From Brachybacterium fresconis (GTDB lineage Bacteria > Actinomycetota > Actinomycetes > Actinomycetales > Dermabacteraceae), in NCBI RefSeq assembly GCF_017876515.1, contig NZ_JAGIOC010000001.1:2852001-2916000 (forward strand): DNA of 64,000 bases, given 5' to 3'. Below the pieces are notes generated by a model, which made no database searches, had not been told where the DNA came from, and saw nothing but the letters and a program-made list of their open reading frames with translations. Below, in pieces: positions 40,893-49,185 of this stretch. Numbering within the stretch: position 1 is the first letter of the stretch; each line of letters opens with the position of its first letter. The position numbers and the translations under genes are program-made.

Positions 40893-41654
40893 TCAGGATC
40901 GGGTGCGCAGGCTCGTCATCCCGCCGTCGATCGGCAGCAGCACGCCGGTGGTGGAACGGTTGCGGGGGGAGGCGAGGTAGCAGTGCGCCTCCGCCACCTC
41001 CTCGGGCTCGACCAGGCGGCCGTGGGGCTGCCGCGCGTTCAGGGCGGCCCGTTCCGCCGCGGGGTCCTCGGCCTTCTCCAGCAGCCGGCCGATCCACGGG
41101 GTGTTCGCGGTGCCGGGCACGACGGCGTTCACGCGGATGCCCTCGGCGACCCAGTCCGCGGCCATGGCCAGCGTCATCGCCTGCACGGCTCCCTTGGAAG
41201 CGGAGTAGAGCACGCGCTCGGGCAGGCCCAGCATCGAGGCGATCGAGGCGGTGTTGACCACTGCGGCGGCCTGTGACCTGCGCAGGTGGGGGAGTGCAGC
41301 GGTGGTCACGCGGGCCACGGAGACCACGTTGACGTCGAGCACCCGCGCCCACTCGGCGTCGTCGTTGGCCTCGACCTGCCCCTGGGCCCCGATGCCGGCG
41401 TTGTTGATGACGATGTCGATCCCGCCCAGCTCGGCGGCGGCACGGTCCACCGCGGCCTGCACGGCGGCGGAGTCGGTGACATCGACCTGGATCTGCACCG
41501 CGCCCGCGGGAGCGCCCGACGGGTCGAGATCGAGGGCGGCGGTCGCCGCACCGCGGGTCCGGAGGGCTTCGATCGTGGCCGCGCCGATCCCGGCACCACC
41601 GCCGGTCACCAGAGCCGTGAGTCCGGCGAACTCGAGATCCGTCGCTGCAGTCAT
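40893..41654 (-). CDS. SDR, candidate 2-keto-3-deoxy-L-rhamnonate 4-dehydrogenase (LRA5/FucDH-like)
   Basis: A 253-residue SDR with cofactor motif TGGGAGIGAA, NNAG in IDIVINNAGIGAQG, the catalytic stretch NTASIASMLGLPERVLYSASKGA (Ser, YSASK), and the end STTGVLLPIDGGMTSLRTRS. In the non-phosphorylated diketo-hydrolase routes for L-rhamnonate or L-fuconate, an SDR oxidises the C4 hydroxyl of the 2-keto-3-deoxy acid made by the dehydratase. The nearby RhmD-type dehydratase and FAH-family hydrolase make this the natural role. It is divergent from the ADH-rhmD operon with 415 bp between, and GGAGAA precedes the ATG. Confidence 0.8.
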   Translation of the reverse strand: MTAATDLEFAGLTALVTGGGAGIGAATIEALRTRGAATAALDLDPSGAPAGAVQIQVDVTDSAAVQAAVDRAAAELGGIDIVINNAGIGAQGQVEANDDAEWARVLDVNVVSVARVTTAALPHLRRSQAAAVVNTASIASMLGLPERVLYSASKGAVQAMTLAMAADWVAEGIRVNAVVPGTANTPWIGRLLEKAEDPAAERAALNARQPHGRLVEPEEVAEAHCYLASPRNRSTTGVLLPIDGGMTSLRTRS

Positions 41655-42069
41655 GGGGTGTTCTCCTCGTTGAGTCGTCTTCCATGCAGGATATGGGAAG
41701 CGACCCGGGTCGTGCTGCACCGCCCTGGGGCGCGGACGAGCGGCGGGACGAGGACGTCGCCGCGGCCCGCCTGCGCCGATCCATTCGCGGGACATCTGTG
41801 CTGGTGGCAGACGCGGACGTGACAGGTTGTCGAATCCGGATACGGGGTTCCCGGAACGCGGATCGCGCGGATCGGTTCCGCACTCTTTGCCGCTGATAGC
41901 GTCCCCAGGAGGTGGCCCGCCCGGCGTGCTCCGACCGCATCGGAGGCGTCGACATCCGATGTCTGGAGGGGGTGTCGGTCGGCCGTCGCCCGCAGCGAGG
42001 CCGGTCGAGCCGCACCGCCCCACGGATCACCGCTGCGACCGCCGACCGCCCCGCCAGTGAGGAACCTCC
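41655..42069. promoter_or_regulatory. SDR / ADH-rhmD divergent control region
   Basis: No gene in these 415 bp. It holds GACATCCGATGTC (41951-41963), a perfect palindrome sharing its ACATCSGATGT core with 44336-44354. It also holds an element at 41823-41864 (beginning CAGGTTGTCGAATCCGGATA) resembling one upstream of tctC. GAGGA lies about 7 nt before the ADH GTG. Confidence 0.55.
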
Positions 42070-43134
42070 GTGCGAGCACTCGTCCTGACCGACTTCCATC
42101 AGCTCGACCTGGTCGAGACCGCGCGGCCGGAGCCCGGCCCGGGCGAGGTCCTGCTGCGCATCTGCGCCACCGGCATCTGCGGCTCCGACTTCCACGGCTT
42201 CACCGGGGACAACGGTCGCCGCGGGCCCGGTCAGATCATGGGCCACGAATCCTCCGGCACGATCGCCGCCGTCGGCGCAGGGGTCGACGCCGCGGCGCTG
42301 CCGGTGGGCGCACCGGCCACCTTCAACCCGGTCGTCGTCCCCGAGGAGCTCATCGATCAGTACCGCGACCGGGAGCAGCACGCCCCCGGCAAGCAGGTCA
42401 TCGGCGTCGCCCAGGACGTCCAGTCCTCCTTCGCCGACTACCTCGTCGTGCCCGAGCGCAACGTGCTGCTGCTGGACCCCGCGATGCCGCTGCACCTGGG
42501 AGCCCTCATCGAACCGCTGGCCGTCGCCGTGCACGCCGTCGGCCTGGGCGGACCCCGGCCCGGGGAGACGGCCCTGGTGGTCGGCGGCGGCCCGATCGGC
42601 CAGAGGGTCGTGCTCGCGCTGGATCGCGCGGGGGTGGAGGACATCGCGGTCTCCGAACGCGATCCCCGCCGCCGCGAGCTGGTCGCCGCTCTCGGCGTCA
42701 CCGCGCTGGACCCGTCGGCCGCACCCTTGGCCGAGCAGGTCGAGGGCGTGCTGGGCGGGCCGGCCGACCTCACGATCGACGCCGTCGGGCTCAGCGCCAC
42801 CATGACCGACGCGCTCGCGGCGACCGCGCTGGGCGGCCGCGTGGTGCTCGTGGGCATGGGGTCGCCGCGACTCGAGCTGCCCGCCTTCGCGATCAGCACC
42901 GAGGAACGCTCGGTCATCGGCTCCTTCACCTACTCCGCCCGGGACTTCGCCGCCGCCACCGCCTGGATCGGCGAGCACGTCGATCAGGTGACCCGGCTGG
43001 TCAGCAGCGTCATCGGCCCCGAGCAGGCCCAGGAGTCCTTCACCGCGCTCGCGGCCGGACAGGGACCGGCCGGCAAGATCCTCGTCCGCTTCGACGAGCA
43101 CGGCCCGTCCGACCTCCAGGAGCAGCCCGCATGA
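42070..43134 (+). CDS. Zinc-type alcohol dehydrogenase family protein lacking the structural-zinc cysteines
   Basis: A 354-residue MDR-family dehydrogenase. Catalytic-zinc ligands are visible as Cys in [13 protein letters not shown] and His-Glu in MGHESSGTI, with the later Glu in [15 protein letters not shown]. The NAD domain has [17 protein letters not shown]. The four-Cys structural-zinc lobe normally near residues 90-115 is replaced by a cysteine-free loop ([22 protein letters not shown]). It likely oxidises a sugar or sugar acid: the lactone/acid-forming step, or the deoxy-keto acid in place of the SDR. Coupled to rhmD by a 4-bp overlap. Confidence 0.82.
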   Translation: MRALVLTDFHQLDLVETARPEPGPGEVLLRICATGICGSDFHGFTGDNGRRGPGQIMGHESSGTIAAVGAGVDAAALPVGAPATFNPVVVPEELIDQYRDREQHAPGKQVIGVAQDVQSSFADYLVVPERNVLLLDPAMPLHLGALIEPLAVAVHAVGLGGPRPGETALVVGGGPIGQRVVLALDRAGVEDIAVSERDPRRRELVAALGVTALDPSAAPLAEQVEGVLGGPADLTIDAVGLSATMTDALAATALGGRVVLVGMGSPRLELPAFAISTEERSVIGSFTYSARDFAAATAWIGEHVDQVTRLVSSVIGPEQAQESFTALAAGQGPAGKILVRFDEHGPSDLQEQPA

Positions 43135-44315
43135 GTTCCCACCAGCGCACCATCGCCCACGTCCGCGCCTACACCGTCACCGGCGGCGGCGCCGACTACC
43201 ACGACCAGGGCAGCGACCACTGGATCGACGACCACATCGCCACCCCCATGTCCGGCTATCCCGGCTATGCCGACTCCCGCCAGTCCTTCGGCATCAACGT
43301 GCTCGGCACGCTGATGGTCGAGATCGAGGCCGACGACGGCACCGTCGGGTTCGCCGTCTCCACCGGCGGCGAGCTCGGGGCCTGGATCGTCGAGAAGCAC
43401 CTGGTGCGCTTCCTCGAGGGCGCACCCGTGACCGACCTCGAGCGGATCTGGGACCAGATGTACCGCTCGACCCTGTTCTACGGCCGACGCGGCATCGTGC
43501 TGAACACGATCAGCGCCATCGACCTCGCGCTGTACGACCTGCTGGGTCGCCTGCGCCAGGAGCCCGTGTACGCGCTGCTGGGCGGCCCGGTGCGCGAGGA
43601 GCTGAGCATGTACGCCACCGGCGCCCGGCCCGATATCGCGAAGGAGCTCGGGTTCCTCGGCGGCAAGATGCCGCTGCACCACGGCCCGGCCGACGGCGAG
43701 GAGGGGATGGAGCAGAACATCGCCCTGCTCGCCGACATGCGTGAACGCGTGGGCGAGGACTTCTGGCTGATGTACGACTGCTGGATGTCGCTCGACGTCG
43801 ACTACGCGACCCGCCTGGCGCACCGCGCCCACGAGCACGGGCTGCGCTGGCTCGAGGAGGCGCTGATCCCCGACGACTACTGGGGCTACCGGCAGCTGCG
43901 GAAGAACGCCCCGTCGGGCATGCTGATCACCACCGGCGAGCACGAGGCCACCCGCTGGGGCTTCCGCCAGCTGCTCGAGATGGGCGCGGCCGACATCATC
44001 CAGCCCGACGTCGGCTGGTGCGGCGGCATCACCGAGCTGCTGAAGATCTCCGCCCTCGCCGACGCCCACGGCGCGATGGTGGTCCCGCACGGCTCCTCGG
44101 TGTACTCCTATCACTTCGTGATCACCCGGACGAACAGCCCCTTCAGCGAATTCCTGATGATGCACCCGAGCGCCGAGGAGATCGTCCCGATGTTCTCCCC
44201 GATGCTGCTCGGCGAACCCGTTCCCGCGGACGGGACGATCCGGGTGCCGGACACCCCGGGCTTCGGCGTCGAGTTCAACCCCGAGATCCCGCGCCACCGG
44301 CCCCACACGCACTGA
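43131..44315 (+). CDS. rhmD: L-rhamnonate dehydratase-like enolase-superfamily enzyme
   Basis: A 394-residue mandelate-racemase-type dehydratase. The N-terminal signature [24 protein letters not shown] and [12 protein letters not shown], then [13 protein letters not shown] [22 protein letters not shown], metal-ligand strands ([32 protein letters not shown]) and catalytic His in [12 protein letters not shown] closely follow the RhmD subgroup. The enzyme dehydrates L-rhamnonate (often also L-lyxonate or L-mannonate) to the 2-keto-3-deoxy acid. Downstream is an FAH-family hydrolase, which implies the diketo-hydrolase branch rather than the RhmA aldolase branch. No rhmA-type aldolase is in the window. 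Confidence 0.9.
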   Translation: MSSHQRTIAHVRAYTVTGGGADYHDQGSDHWIDDHIATPMSGYPGYADSRQSFGINVLGTLMVEIEADDGTVGFAVSTGGELGAWIVEKHLVRFLEGAPVTDLERIWDQMYRSTLFYGRRGIVLNTISAIDLALYDLLGRLRQEPVYALLGGPVREELSMYATGARPDIAKELGFLGGKMPLHHGPADGEEGMEQNIALLADMRERVGEDFWLMYDCWMSLDVDYATRLAHRAHEHGLRWLEEALIPDDYWGYRQLRKNAPSGMLITTGEHEATRWGFRQLLEMGAADIIQPDVGWCGGITELLKISALADAHGAMVVPHGSSVYSYHFVITRTNSPFSEFLMMHPSAEEIVPMFSPMLLGEPVPADGTIRVPDTPGFGVEFNPEIPRHRPHTH

Positions 44316-44335
44316 CGGCCGGCGGCCCGACCCCC

Positions 44336-44354
44336 TGATACATCGGATGTATCA
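44336..44354. promoter_or_regulatory. Perfect palindrome TGATACATCGGATGTATCA before the hydrolase gene
   Basis: 8-bp arms around CGG, 109 bp before the FAH-family gene and 20 bp after the rhmD stop. The core ACATCGGATGT recurs (as its complement) at 41951-41963 upstream of ADH-rhmD and imperfectly at 37335-37345 upstream of tctC. It is a strong candidate operator for a pathway-specific regulator and implies a separate promoter for the hydrolase. Confidence 0.7.
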
Positions 44355-44463
44355 TCCCTCGGGCGCAGCGACGGGCGGAGCTCGTCCCTGGCATCGTGGG
44401 GCACGAGACCCGACCGGTGGCCGGCCCGACGCCCGAGCCACCACCCCTTCGAAGGAGAAACCC

Positions 44464-45315
44464 ATGCAGCTGCGACGACTCGGCCCCCTCGGGCAGGAGA
44501 AGCCCGCCCTCGTCCGCGACGGCGTCACCTATCGCCTCGACGCCCTCACCGACGACATCACCGGGGCCTTCATGGTCGGCGGCGGTCTCGACGAGGCCAC
44601 GGCCGCGGTCGAATCCGGCGAGCTGCCGGTGTGGGAAGGTGCCGACCAGGAGCGCATCGGCGCACCCATCGCCCGTCCGGAGGCCGTCATCTGCATCGGT
44701 CAGAACTACGCAGCCCACGCCGCCGAGTCCGGAGCCGAGCCGCCCAGCACCCCGATCGTGTTCTTCAAGCACCCCAACACGGTGGTGGGCCCGCACGACG
44801 ACGTCCCGATCCCGCCCGGTGCCACCAAGGTCGACTGGGAGGTCGAGCTCGGCGTGGTGATCGGGAAGCGCGCCTCCTACCTCCCGGACGAGCAGGCGGC
44901 GCTCGACGTCATCGCCGGCTTCGTGACCAGTCATGACGTCTCGGAGCGGGACTACCAGCTCGCCGAGTCGGGCGGGCAGTGGTCCAAGGGCAAGTGCGCC
45001 GAGAACTTCAACCCCGTCGGCCCCGACCTGGTGCCGTCGAACGAGGTCCAGCAGCGGGACCTGCGCCTGTGGTCGAGCGTGAACGGCGAGGCCCGCCAGG
45101 ACTCGACCACCGCAGACATGATCTTCTCCGTCGCCCAGCTGGTCCACCACCTGTCGCAGTACATGGTGCTCTCGCCCGGCGACCTCATCAACACCGGTAC
45201 CCCGCAGGGCGTGGCCCTGTCCGGTCGCTTCCCGTACCTGAGCGATGGCGACGTCGTGGAGATGGGCATCGAGGGCCTGGGGGAGCAGCGCCAGAGGTTC
45301 GTCCAGCGCCGCTGA
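44464..45315 (+). CDS. Fumarylacetoacetate hydrolase-family enzyme, candidate 2,4-diketo-3-deoxy-L-rhamnonate hydrolase
   Basis: A 283-residue FAH-fold hydrolase. Motifs are CIGQNYAAHAAESG, VFFKHPNTVVGPHDDVPIP, the metal acids in KVDWEVELGVVIGKRA, TSHDVSERDYQ (second metal site) and LINTGTPQGVAL. LRA6-type members hydrolyse 2,4-diketo-3-deoxy-L-rhamnonate (or -fuconate) to pyruvate and L-lactate. Position just after rhmD, with a dehydrogenase on each side of the shared promoter, supports that role over aromatic degradation. GAAGGAG lies about 6 nt before the ATG. The convergent membrane-protein gene is separated by a strong hairpin. Confidence 0.83.
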   Translation: MQLRRLGPLGQEKPALVRDGVTYRLDALTDDITGAFMVGGGLDEATAAVESGELPVWEGADQERIGAPIARPEAVICIGQNYAAHAAESGAEPPSTPIVFFKHPNTVVGPHDDVPIPPGATKVDWEVELGVVIGKRASYLPDEQAALDVIAGFVTSHDVSERDYQLAESGGQWSKGKCAENFNPVGPDLVPSNEVQQRDLRLWSSVNGEARQDSTTADMIFSVAQLVHHLSQYMVLSPGDLINTGTPQGVALSGRFPYLSDGDVVEMGIEGLGEQRQRFVQRR

Positions 45316-45433
45316 GGCCCCTGGCCGCTCGCGCGGACGCAGCAGCGCCCCGCCCGCCCCTGGATCTCCCCGGAGCAGGCGGGGCACTCGCGTGCCGTCG
45401 GGTCTGTGCCGTCCGCCGGGGCCCCGCACAGAG

Positions 45434-45469
45434 GACGGCGCCGACCCCGGGGCGGGGGTCGGCGCCGTC
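45434..45469. terminator. Bidirectional terminator between the hydrolase and membrane-protein genes
   Basis: GACGGCGCCGACCCC (45434-45448) pairs perfectly with GGGGTCGGCGCCGTC (45455-45469) around a 6-nt loop: a 15-bp stem, 16 bp before the convergent stop. A weaker GCCCCGCC/GGCGGGGC pair (45347-45354, 45378-45385) lies nearer the hydrolase stop. Confidence 0.8.
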
Positions 45470-45485
45470 GGGCATGACGCGGGGA

Positions 45486-45965
45486 TCAGCGAGCGGAGGA
45501 GAGCCCGGCGTCGATCTTGCGGATGGCCCTCGTCCGGCGCCAGGCCAGCACCAGCGTCGGGATCGAGAAGATCAGCAGCGCCAGCGCCAGGGCCGGGTTC
45601 CACGGCCAGGCCACGGCGGCCAGACCCGCGATGACGACGGTCAGCAGGAGCATCACCCGGCGGCTGCGCTCGTAGGCCTCGCGCATCTCACCCAGCTCCG
45701 CCTTCAACTGCTCCTGCTCTGCGGAGGTCGCGGCCTTCGGTCCCCGGGCGGCCTCGGCAGAGGCCGCGCGGTCCGCCCGCGAGGTGATGACCAGCCGCAC
45801 GCCGTAGACCACGGCGGCGACCAGCACCAGGCCCATGCCGAGCCAGTTCTCCCGCGAGGCGAAGAGCCAGGACAGCACCAGGCACGACGCGATCGCGATC
45901 AGGTACACGGGGGTGCGCATGGTCCCGGATCCTCTCACGGGGGCAGGGGCGGTCGTCGTGCTCAT
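45486..45965 (-). CDS. Small four-helix membrane protein coupled to an Nramp-fold transporter
   Basis: A 159-residue protein I do not recognise. Two N-terminal TM helices (VYLIAIASCLVLSWLFA, WLGMGLVLVAAVVYGVRLVI) are followed by a charged, coiled-coil-like stretch (AEQEQLKAELGEMREAYERSRR) and two more TM helices (VMLLLTVVIAGLAAVAWPW, ALALALLIFSIPTLVLAW). The start overlaps the upstream transporter stop (ATGA), so the two are co-translated. That tight coupling suggests an accessory subunit of the transporter, by analogy with small subunits of solute carriers, but this is inference. Confidence 0.75.
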   Translation of the reverse strand: MSTTTAPAPVRGSGTMRTPVYLIAIASCLVLSWLFASRENWLGMGLVLVAAVVYGVRLVITSRADRAASAEAARGPKAATSAEQEQLKAELGEMREAYERSRRVMLLLTVVIAGLAAVAWPWNPALALALLIFSIPTLVLAWRRTRAIRKIDAGLSSAR

Positions 45966-47446
45966 CCGAGGAAGTTCACGAAGAACTGGACCAGAGCGAT
46001 CGCCCCGGCGATGAACAGGAAGATCGAGCTGATCAGCACGATCACCCGCAGCACCGGGTGCATCTGGTACGGCTTCGGGAGCACCTTGTGCTCGGTCCAC
46101 AGCTGCGCGAAGCCCCACACGCCCAGGGACAGCACGCCGCCGAGGATGCCGGCGAAGGAGATCACCGCGGTGTAGCTGACGCCGCTGAACAGCAGGAACG
46201 TCGCCCCGAGGAAGGTGTACGCGGCCACGGCGACGCGGATCCTGTGCCAGTGCTTGGGATCGCGCAGGAACGCGAACGAGGGGGCGAAGGCCTCGCGGAC
46301 CGTGTACGGGTAGATCGTCGAGAACAGGGCCTGCAGCGAGCCGAAGAAGGCCGCCCAGATCGCGATCTGGTACAGGTACACCAGCACCGGGGAGATGACG
46401 GAGAAGAACGCCGCCTGGTCGCTGAGGATGTTGTCGTTGTTCGGCACGGATTCCGCCGCGCCGGTGCCCAGCACCACGTCGCCCAGGATCAGGAAGGTCA
46501 GCGCCAGGATCGTCACGGAGACGAAGGAGGCGACCACGTCCAGCTGCGCTGCACGCAGCCAGGCGCGGCCGTTCTCGAGGTTCTCGCCGTCCTCGGCCAG
46601 CGGGATGCGGGCCACGTCGGTGTCCAGACGGTCGAGCTTCGCCTCGAGCTCGGCCGGGTTCGGCACACCGAGCATGCCCCAGCGCTTGGCGCGCAGGGAG
46701 CCCACGTAGCCGATGTAGTCGTAGCTGCCGCCGCCGAGGGCGCCGAGGTAGGCGATGATCTCCAGCGGGATCGGCCGCGCGGCGACGTCGGGGAAGCCGT
46801 CCTTGACCCATTGGGGGTAGTCGGCGGGAGCTCCCGGGATCAGGCCCCGCAGGGCCTCGACCCACGGCGGGTTCGAGACGAAGACCGCGATGAAGGCGAA
46901 GATGATCATGAGGCCGACGACGACCGTCTGGAAGTTCTCCACGATCTTGAAACTGCGGATGAACACGGTCGCGAAACCGATGACACCCCAGATCATGCCC
47001 CAGATCATGGGGTTGATGTCGGTGTGGAACGTCCAGTTCGACCACTGCCCCAGACCCTGGAAGTAGGCGACCGCCCAGGAGGGGAAGCAGGCGACGGCCA
47101 GGATGCCCAGCAGCAGGGCCAGCCAGTTCCGGGGCCCGGGGATGATCTGGGCCCAGCGCTGGAAGGGGTGCTCGCCGGTGAGGGTGATGTAGCGGGCGCC
47201 GGAATAGACGATCGCGGCCTTCATGATCGCGCAGAACACGAAGGTCCAGAGGATGGCGACGCCGAAGACGGCGCCGCCGCGGGAGGCGGAGAACACCTCG
47301 CCGTTGCCGATGGTGACGGAGGCGAGGATCATGCCGGGCCCGGTGAAGGCCAGCAGGTTCCCGAAGCTCCATTTCTTCAGTCGGGGATCCGCCTCGGGGA
47401 AGCGGAGCTCCCCGAGCCCGAGATTCTCAGGCTGTCCTGTAGTCAT
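45962..47446 (-). CDS. Nramp-fold (LeuT-like) transporter without the metal-binding motif
   Basis: A 494-residue permease with about 11-12 TM helices related to Nramp/MntH. The TM1 region reads LLAFTGPGMILASVTIGNGEVFSASRGGAVFG in two overlapping stretches, aligning with the MntH segment that contains DPGN. Here DPGN is replaced by GNGE, so the metal-ligand Asp and Asn are gone. The TM6 MPH-type motif is also absent (GALGGGSYDYIGYVGS). Family relatives with this change are not divalent-metal importers. With the coupled small membrane protein and surrounding sugar-acid genes, an organic solute or other cation is more likely. AAAGGAGG precedes the ATG, and TCCTACAGGA lies 189 bp upstream. Confidence 0.78.
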   Translation of the reverse strand: MTTGQPENLGLGELRFPEADPRLKKWSFGNLLAFTGPGMILASVTIGNGEVFSASRGGAVFGVAILWTFVFCAIMKAAIVYSGARYITLTGEHPFQRWAQIIPGPRNWLALLLGILAVACFPSWAVAYFQGLGQWSNWTFHTDINPMIWGMIWGVIGFATVFIRSFKIVENFQTVVVGLMIIFAFIAVFVSNPPWVEALRGLIPGAPADYPQWVKDGFPDVAARPIPLEIIAYLGALGGGSYDYIGYVGSLRAKRWGMLGVPNPAELEAKLDRLDTDVARIPLAEDGENLENGRAWLRAAQLDVVASFVSVTILALTFLILGDVVLGTGAAESVPNNDNILSDQAAFFSVISPVLVYLYQIAIWAAFFGSLQALFSTIYPYTVREAFAPSFAFLRDPKHWHRIRVAVAAYTFLGATFLLFSGVSYTAVISFAGILGGVLSLGVWGFAQLWTEHKVLPKPYQMHPVLRVIVLISSIFLFIAGAIALVQFFVNFLG

Positions 47447-48057
47447 GTCAGCTGGTCCTCCTTTGGGCCAGTCGTCGGATGTCTCCGGGGGAGAATGCTG
47501 CCGTCGCCCGGGGCGCGCCGCGGTCTTCGCGGGGGTTGCCGGTCTCGGGCGGGAGCTCCCGCGTGAGCCCCAGGATGGAACCTGGGTCACATTCGCCCTG
47601 AACCTAGGCCGTGGAACGACCCCTGTCAACCAGTTCCTACAGGATCGTGGATCGATGGTCGCCGAACGCCGAGCGTCCCATCGGGCGGATGGCGGGCCGC
47701 ACCACGGAGCGGGACGGCTGTCGCGGCCGCGCTCCGCGGCGGCGTGAACGCCGCTGGCCGATGCGGTGGCAGCAGTGGGATGATGTGCGGAGACCCCGCC
47801 GTGACCTGGCTGTGACCGGGGGCGCGAGCGACCGACGGCCCCGTGGCCCCGAGACCGTCGGTCCGATCGGTCCCCAGCGGCCCGTGGTGGAGTCCGGGAG
47901 GACCCCCGATGGCGCCGCTCTCGCATCTTCGGGCAATATCCAATAGGATTATCGCAGTATCAGCAGAGCCGCATGCTCGCTCCGGGGATCCTCGGGGCAG
48001 TCGGCGGCACAGGCGCCTCCTCCACGGCGGCGCACCGCTCGGACGAAGGAGTTCTCC
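47447..48057. promoter_or_regulatory. Divergent control region with two TCCTATAGGA-like sites
   Basis: These 611 bp contain no convincing gene. TCCTACAGGA (47635-47644) is oriented to the Nramp gene. ATCCAATAGGAT (47938-47949), in an AT-rich patch (about 47935-47955), lies 109 bp before the 3-hydroxyacyl-CoA dehydrogenase-like gene. Both are one base from the palindromic consensus. Confidence 0.55.
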
Positions 48058-49029
48058 ATGACCATCTCCACCGTGACCATCGTCGGCGCCGGGTACATGG
48101 GCGGCGGCATCGCCCAGGTCCTCGCCATCGCCGGGTTCGAGGTGACCGTCGCCGATGTGAGCATCGAGAACGCGAACGCCTCCCTCGAGCGCCTCCAGCA
48201 GGAGGCTCGCGACTTCGAGGAGCAGGGACTCTACTCGCCGGGCAGCGCCGAGCTCGTCGCGAAGAACATCTCCGCCGGCAAGAGCATCGAAGAGGCCGTC
48301 GCCGACGTCGACTTCATCGAGGAGGCCGTCTTCGAGCGCGTCGACATCAAGCGCGACGTGCTGGCGAAGATCTCCGAGCACGCCCGTCCCGACGCGATCA
48401 TCGGCACCAACACCTCGACCATCCCGGTCAAGGAGCTGGTCAGCGCCGTGAAGAACCCCGAGCGCTTCCTCACCGTGCACTTCTCCAACCCCGCCCCCTT
48501 CATCCCGGGTGTCGAGCTCGTGGCCGGGGAGACCACCACCGACGAGGCCGTCGCGGCCGTCAAGGAGCTGCTGGAGAGGTCCGGCAACCAGGGTGCCCAG
48601 GTCGCCGACACCCCCGGCATGGTGCTGAACCGCCTCCAGTACGCCCTCCTGAAGGAGGCCACCGCGGTGGTCGAGGAGGGCGTGGCGACCGCCGAGGACG
48701 TCGACACCATCGTGCGCACGACCTTCGGGTTCCGCCTGGGCTTCTTCGGCCCGTTCGCCATCGTGGACCAGGCGGGCCTGGACGTCTACGCCAGCTCCTT
48801 CGTGACCTTCGAGGGCGCCTTCGGGGAGCGGCTGGCCACCCCGCAGATCCTCACCGACGCCGTGGCCGAGGACCGCAAGGGCGTCAAGAACGGCAAGGGC
48901 CTGTTGGGCGACTACGACGAAGCCACCGCGGCCGAGCTGGTCGCCTACCGCAACAAGGCCTACGCGAAGATGTCGCAGCTGCTGGCTGAGCTGGGCCCGG
49001 CCCCGAAGGCCACCCCCACCGCCGACTGA
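48058..49029 (+). CDS. 3-hydroxyacyl-CoA dehydrogenase-fold NAD-dependent dehydrogenase
   Basis: A 323-residue protein with the Rossmann motif VTIVGAGYMGGGIAQVLAIAGF at residues 6-27. It has the family catalytic segments VDFIEEAVFERVDIKRDVLAKI, IGTNTSTIPVKELVSAVKNPERFLTVHFSNPAPFIPGVELVAG (catalytic His in VHFSNP) and DTPGMVLNRLQYALLKEA. In fatty-acid enzymes the equivalent is HFFNP. In this operon with a GntP permease and a DUF1537 kinase, the substrate is more likely a hydroxy or sugar acid, as for L-gulonate 3-dehydrogenase or carnitine dehydrogenase relatives. AAGGAG lies about 7 nt before the ATG. First gene of a three-gene operon. Confidence 0.82.
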   Translation: MTISTVTIVGAGYMGGGIAQVLAIAGFEVTVADVSIENANASLERLQQEARDFEEQGLYSPGSAELVAKNISAGKSIEEAVADVDFIEEAVFERVDIKRDVLAKISEHARPDAIIGTNTSTIPVKELVSAVKNPERFLTVHFSNPAPFIPGVELVAGETTTDEAVAAVKELLERSGNQGAQVADTPGMVLNRLQYALLKEATAVVEEGVATAEDVDTIVRTTFGFRLGFFGPFAIVDQAGLDVYASSFVTFEGAFGERLATPQILTDAVAEDRKGVKNGKGLLGDYDEATAAELVAYRNKAYAKMSQLLAELGPAPKATPTAD

Positions 49030-49185
49030 CCCCGCGACCGGGCGGCCCGGCATCGGGCTCGCCCGCCCCGTCGGCCCCCGCTCGAGGACCCGGGGCCCCG
49101 CGCAGCCCGCGCCGGGCCCTGGCTCCGCCCGCCCGTCGGCCCCACGCCCCTGAGGGGCCACCCCACGCTCACTGGAGAAACACCC

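Noticed and set aside
45962..47446. Mn/Fe importer MntH.
   Set aside because: The DPGN and MPH-type metal motifs of the Nramp family are not present.
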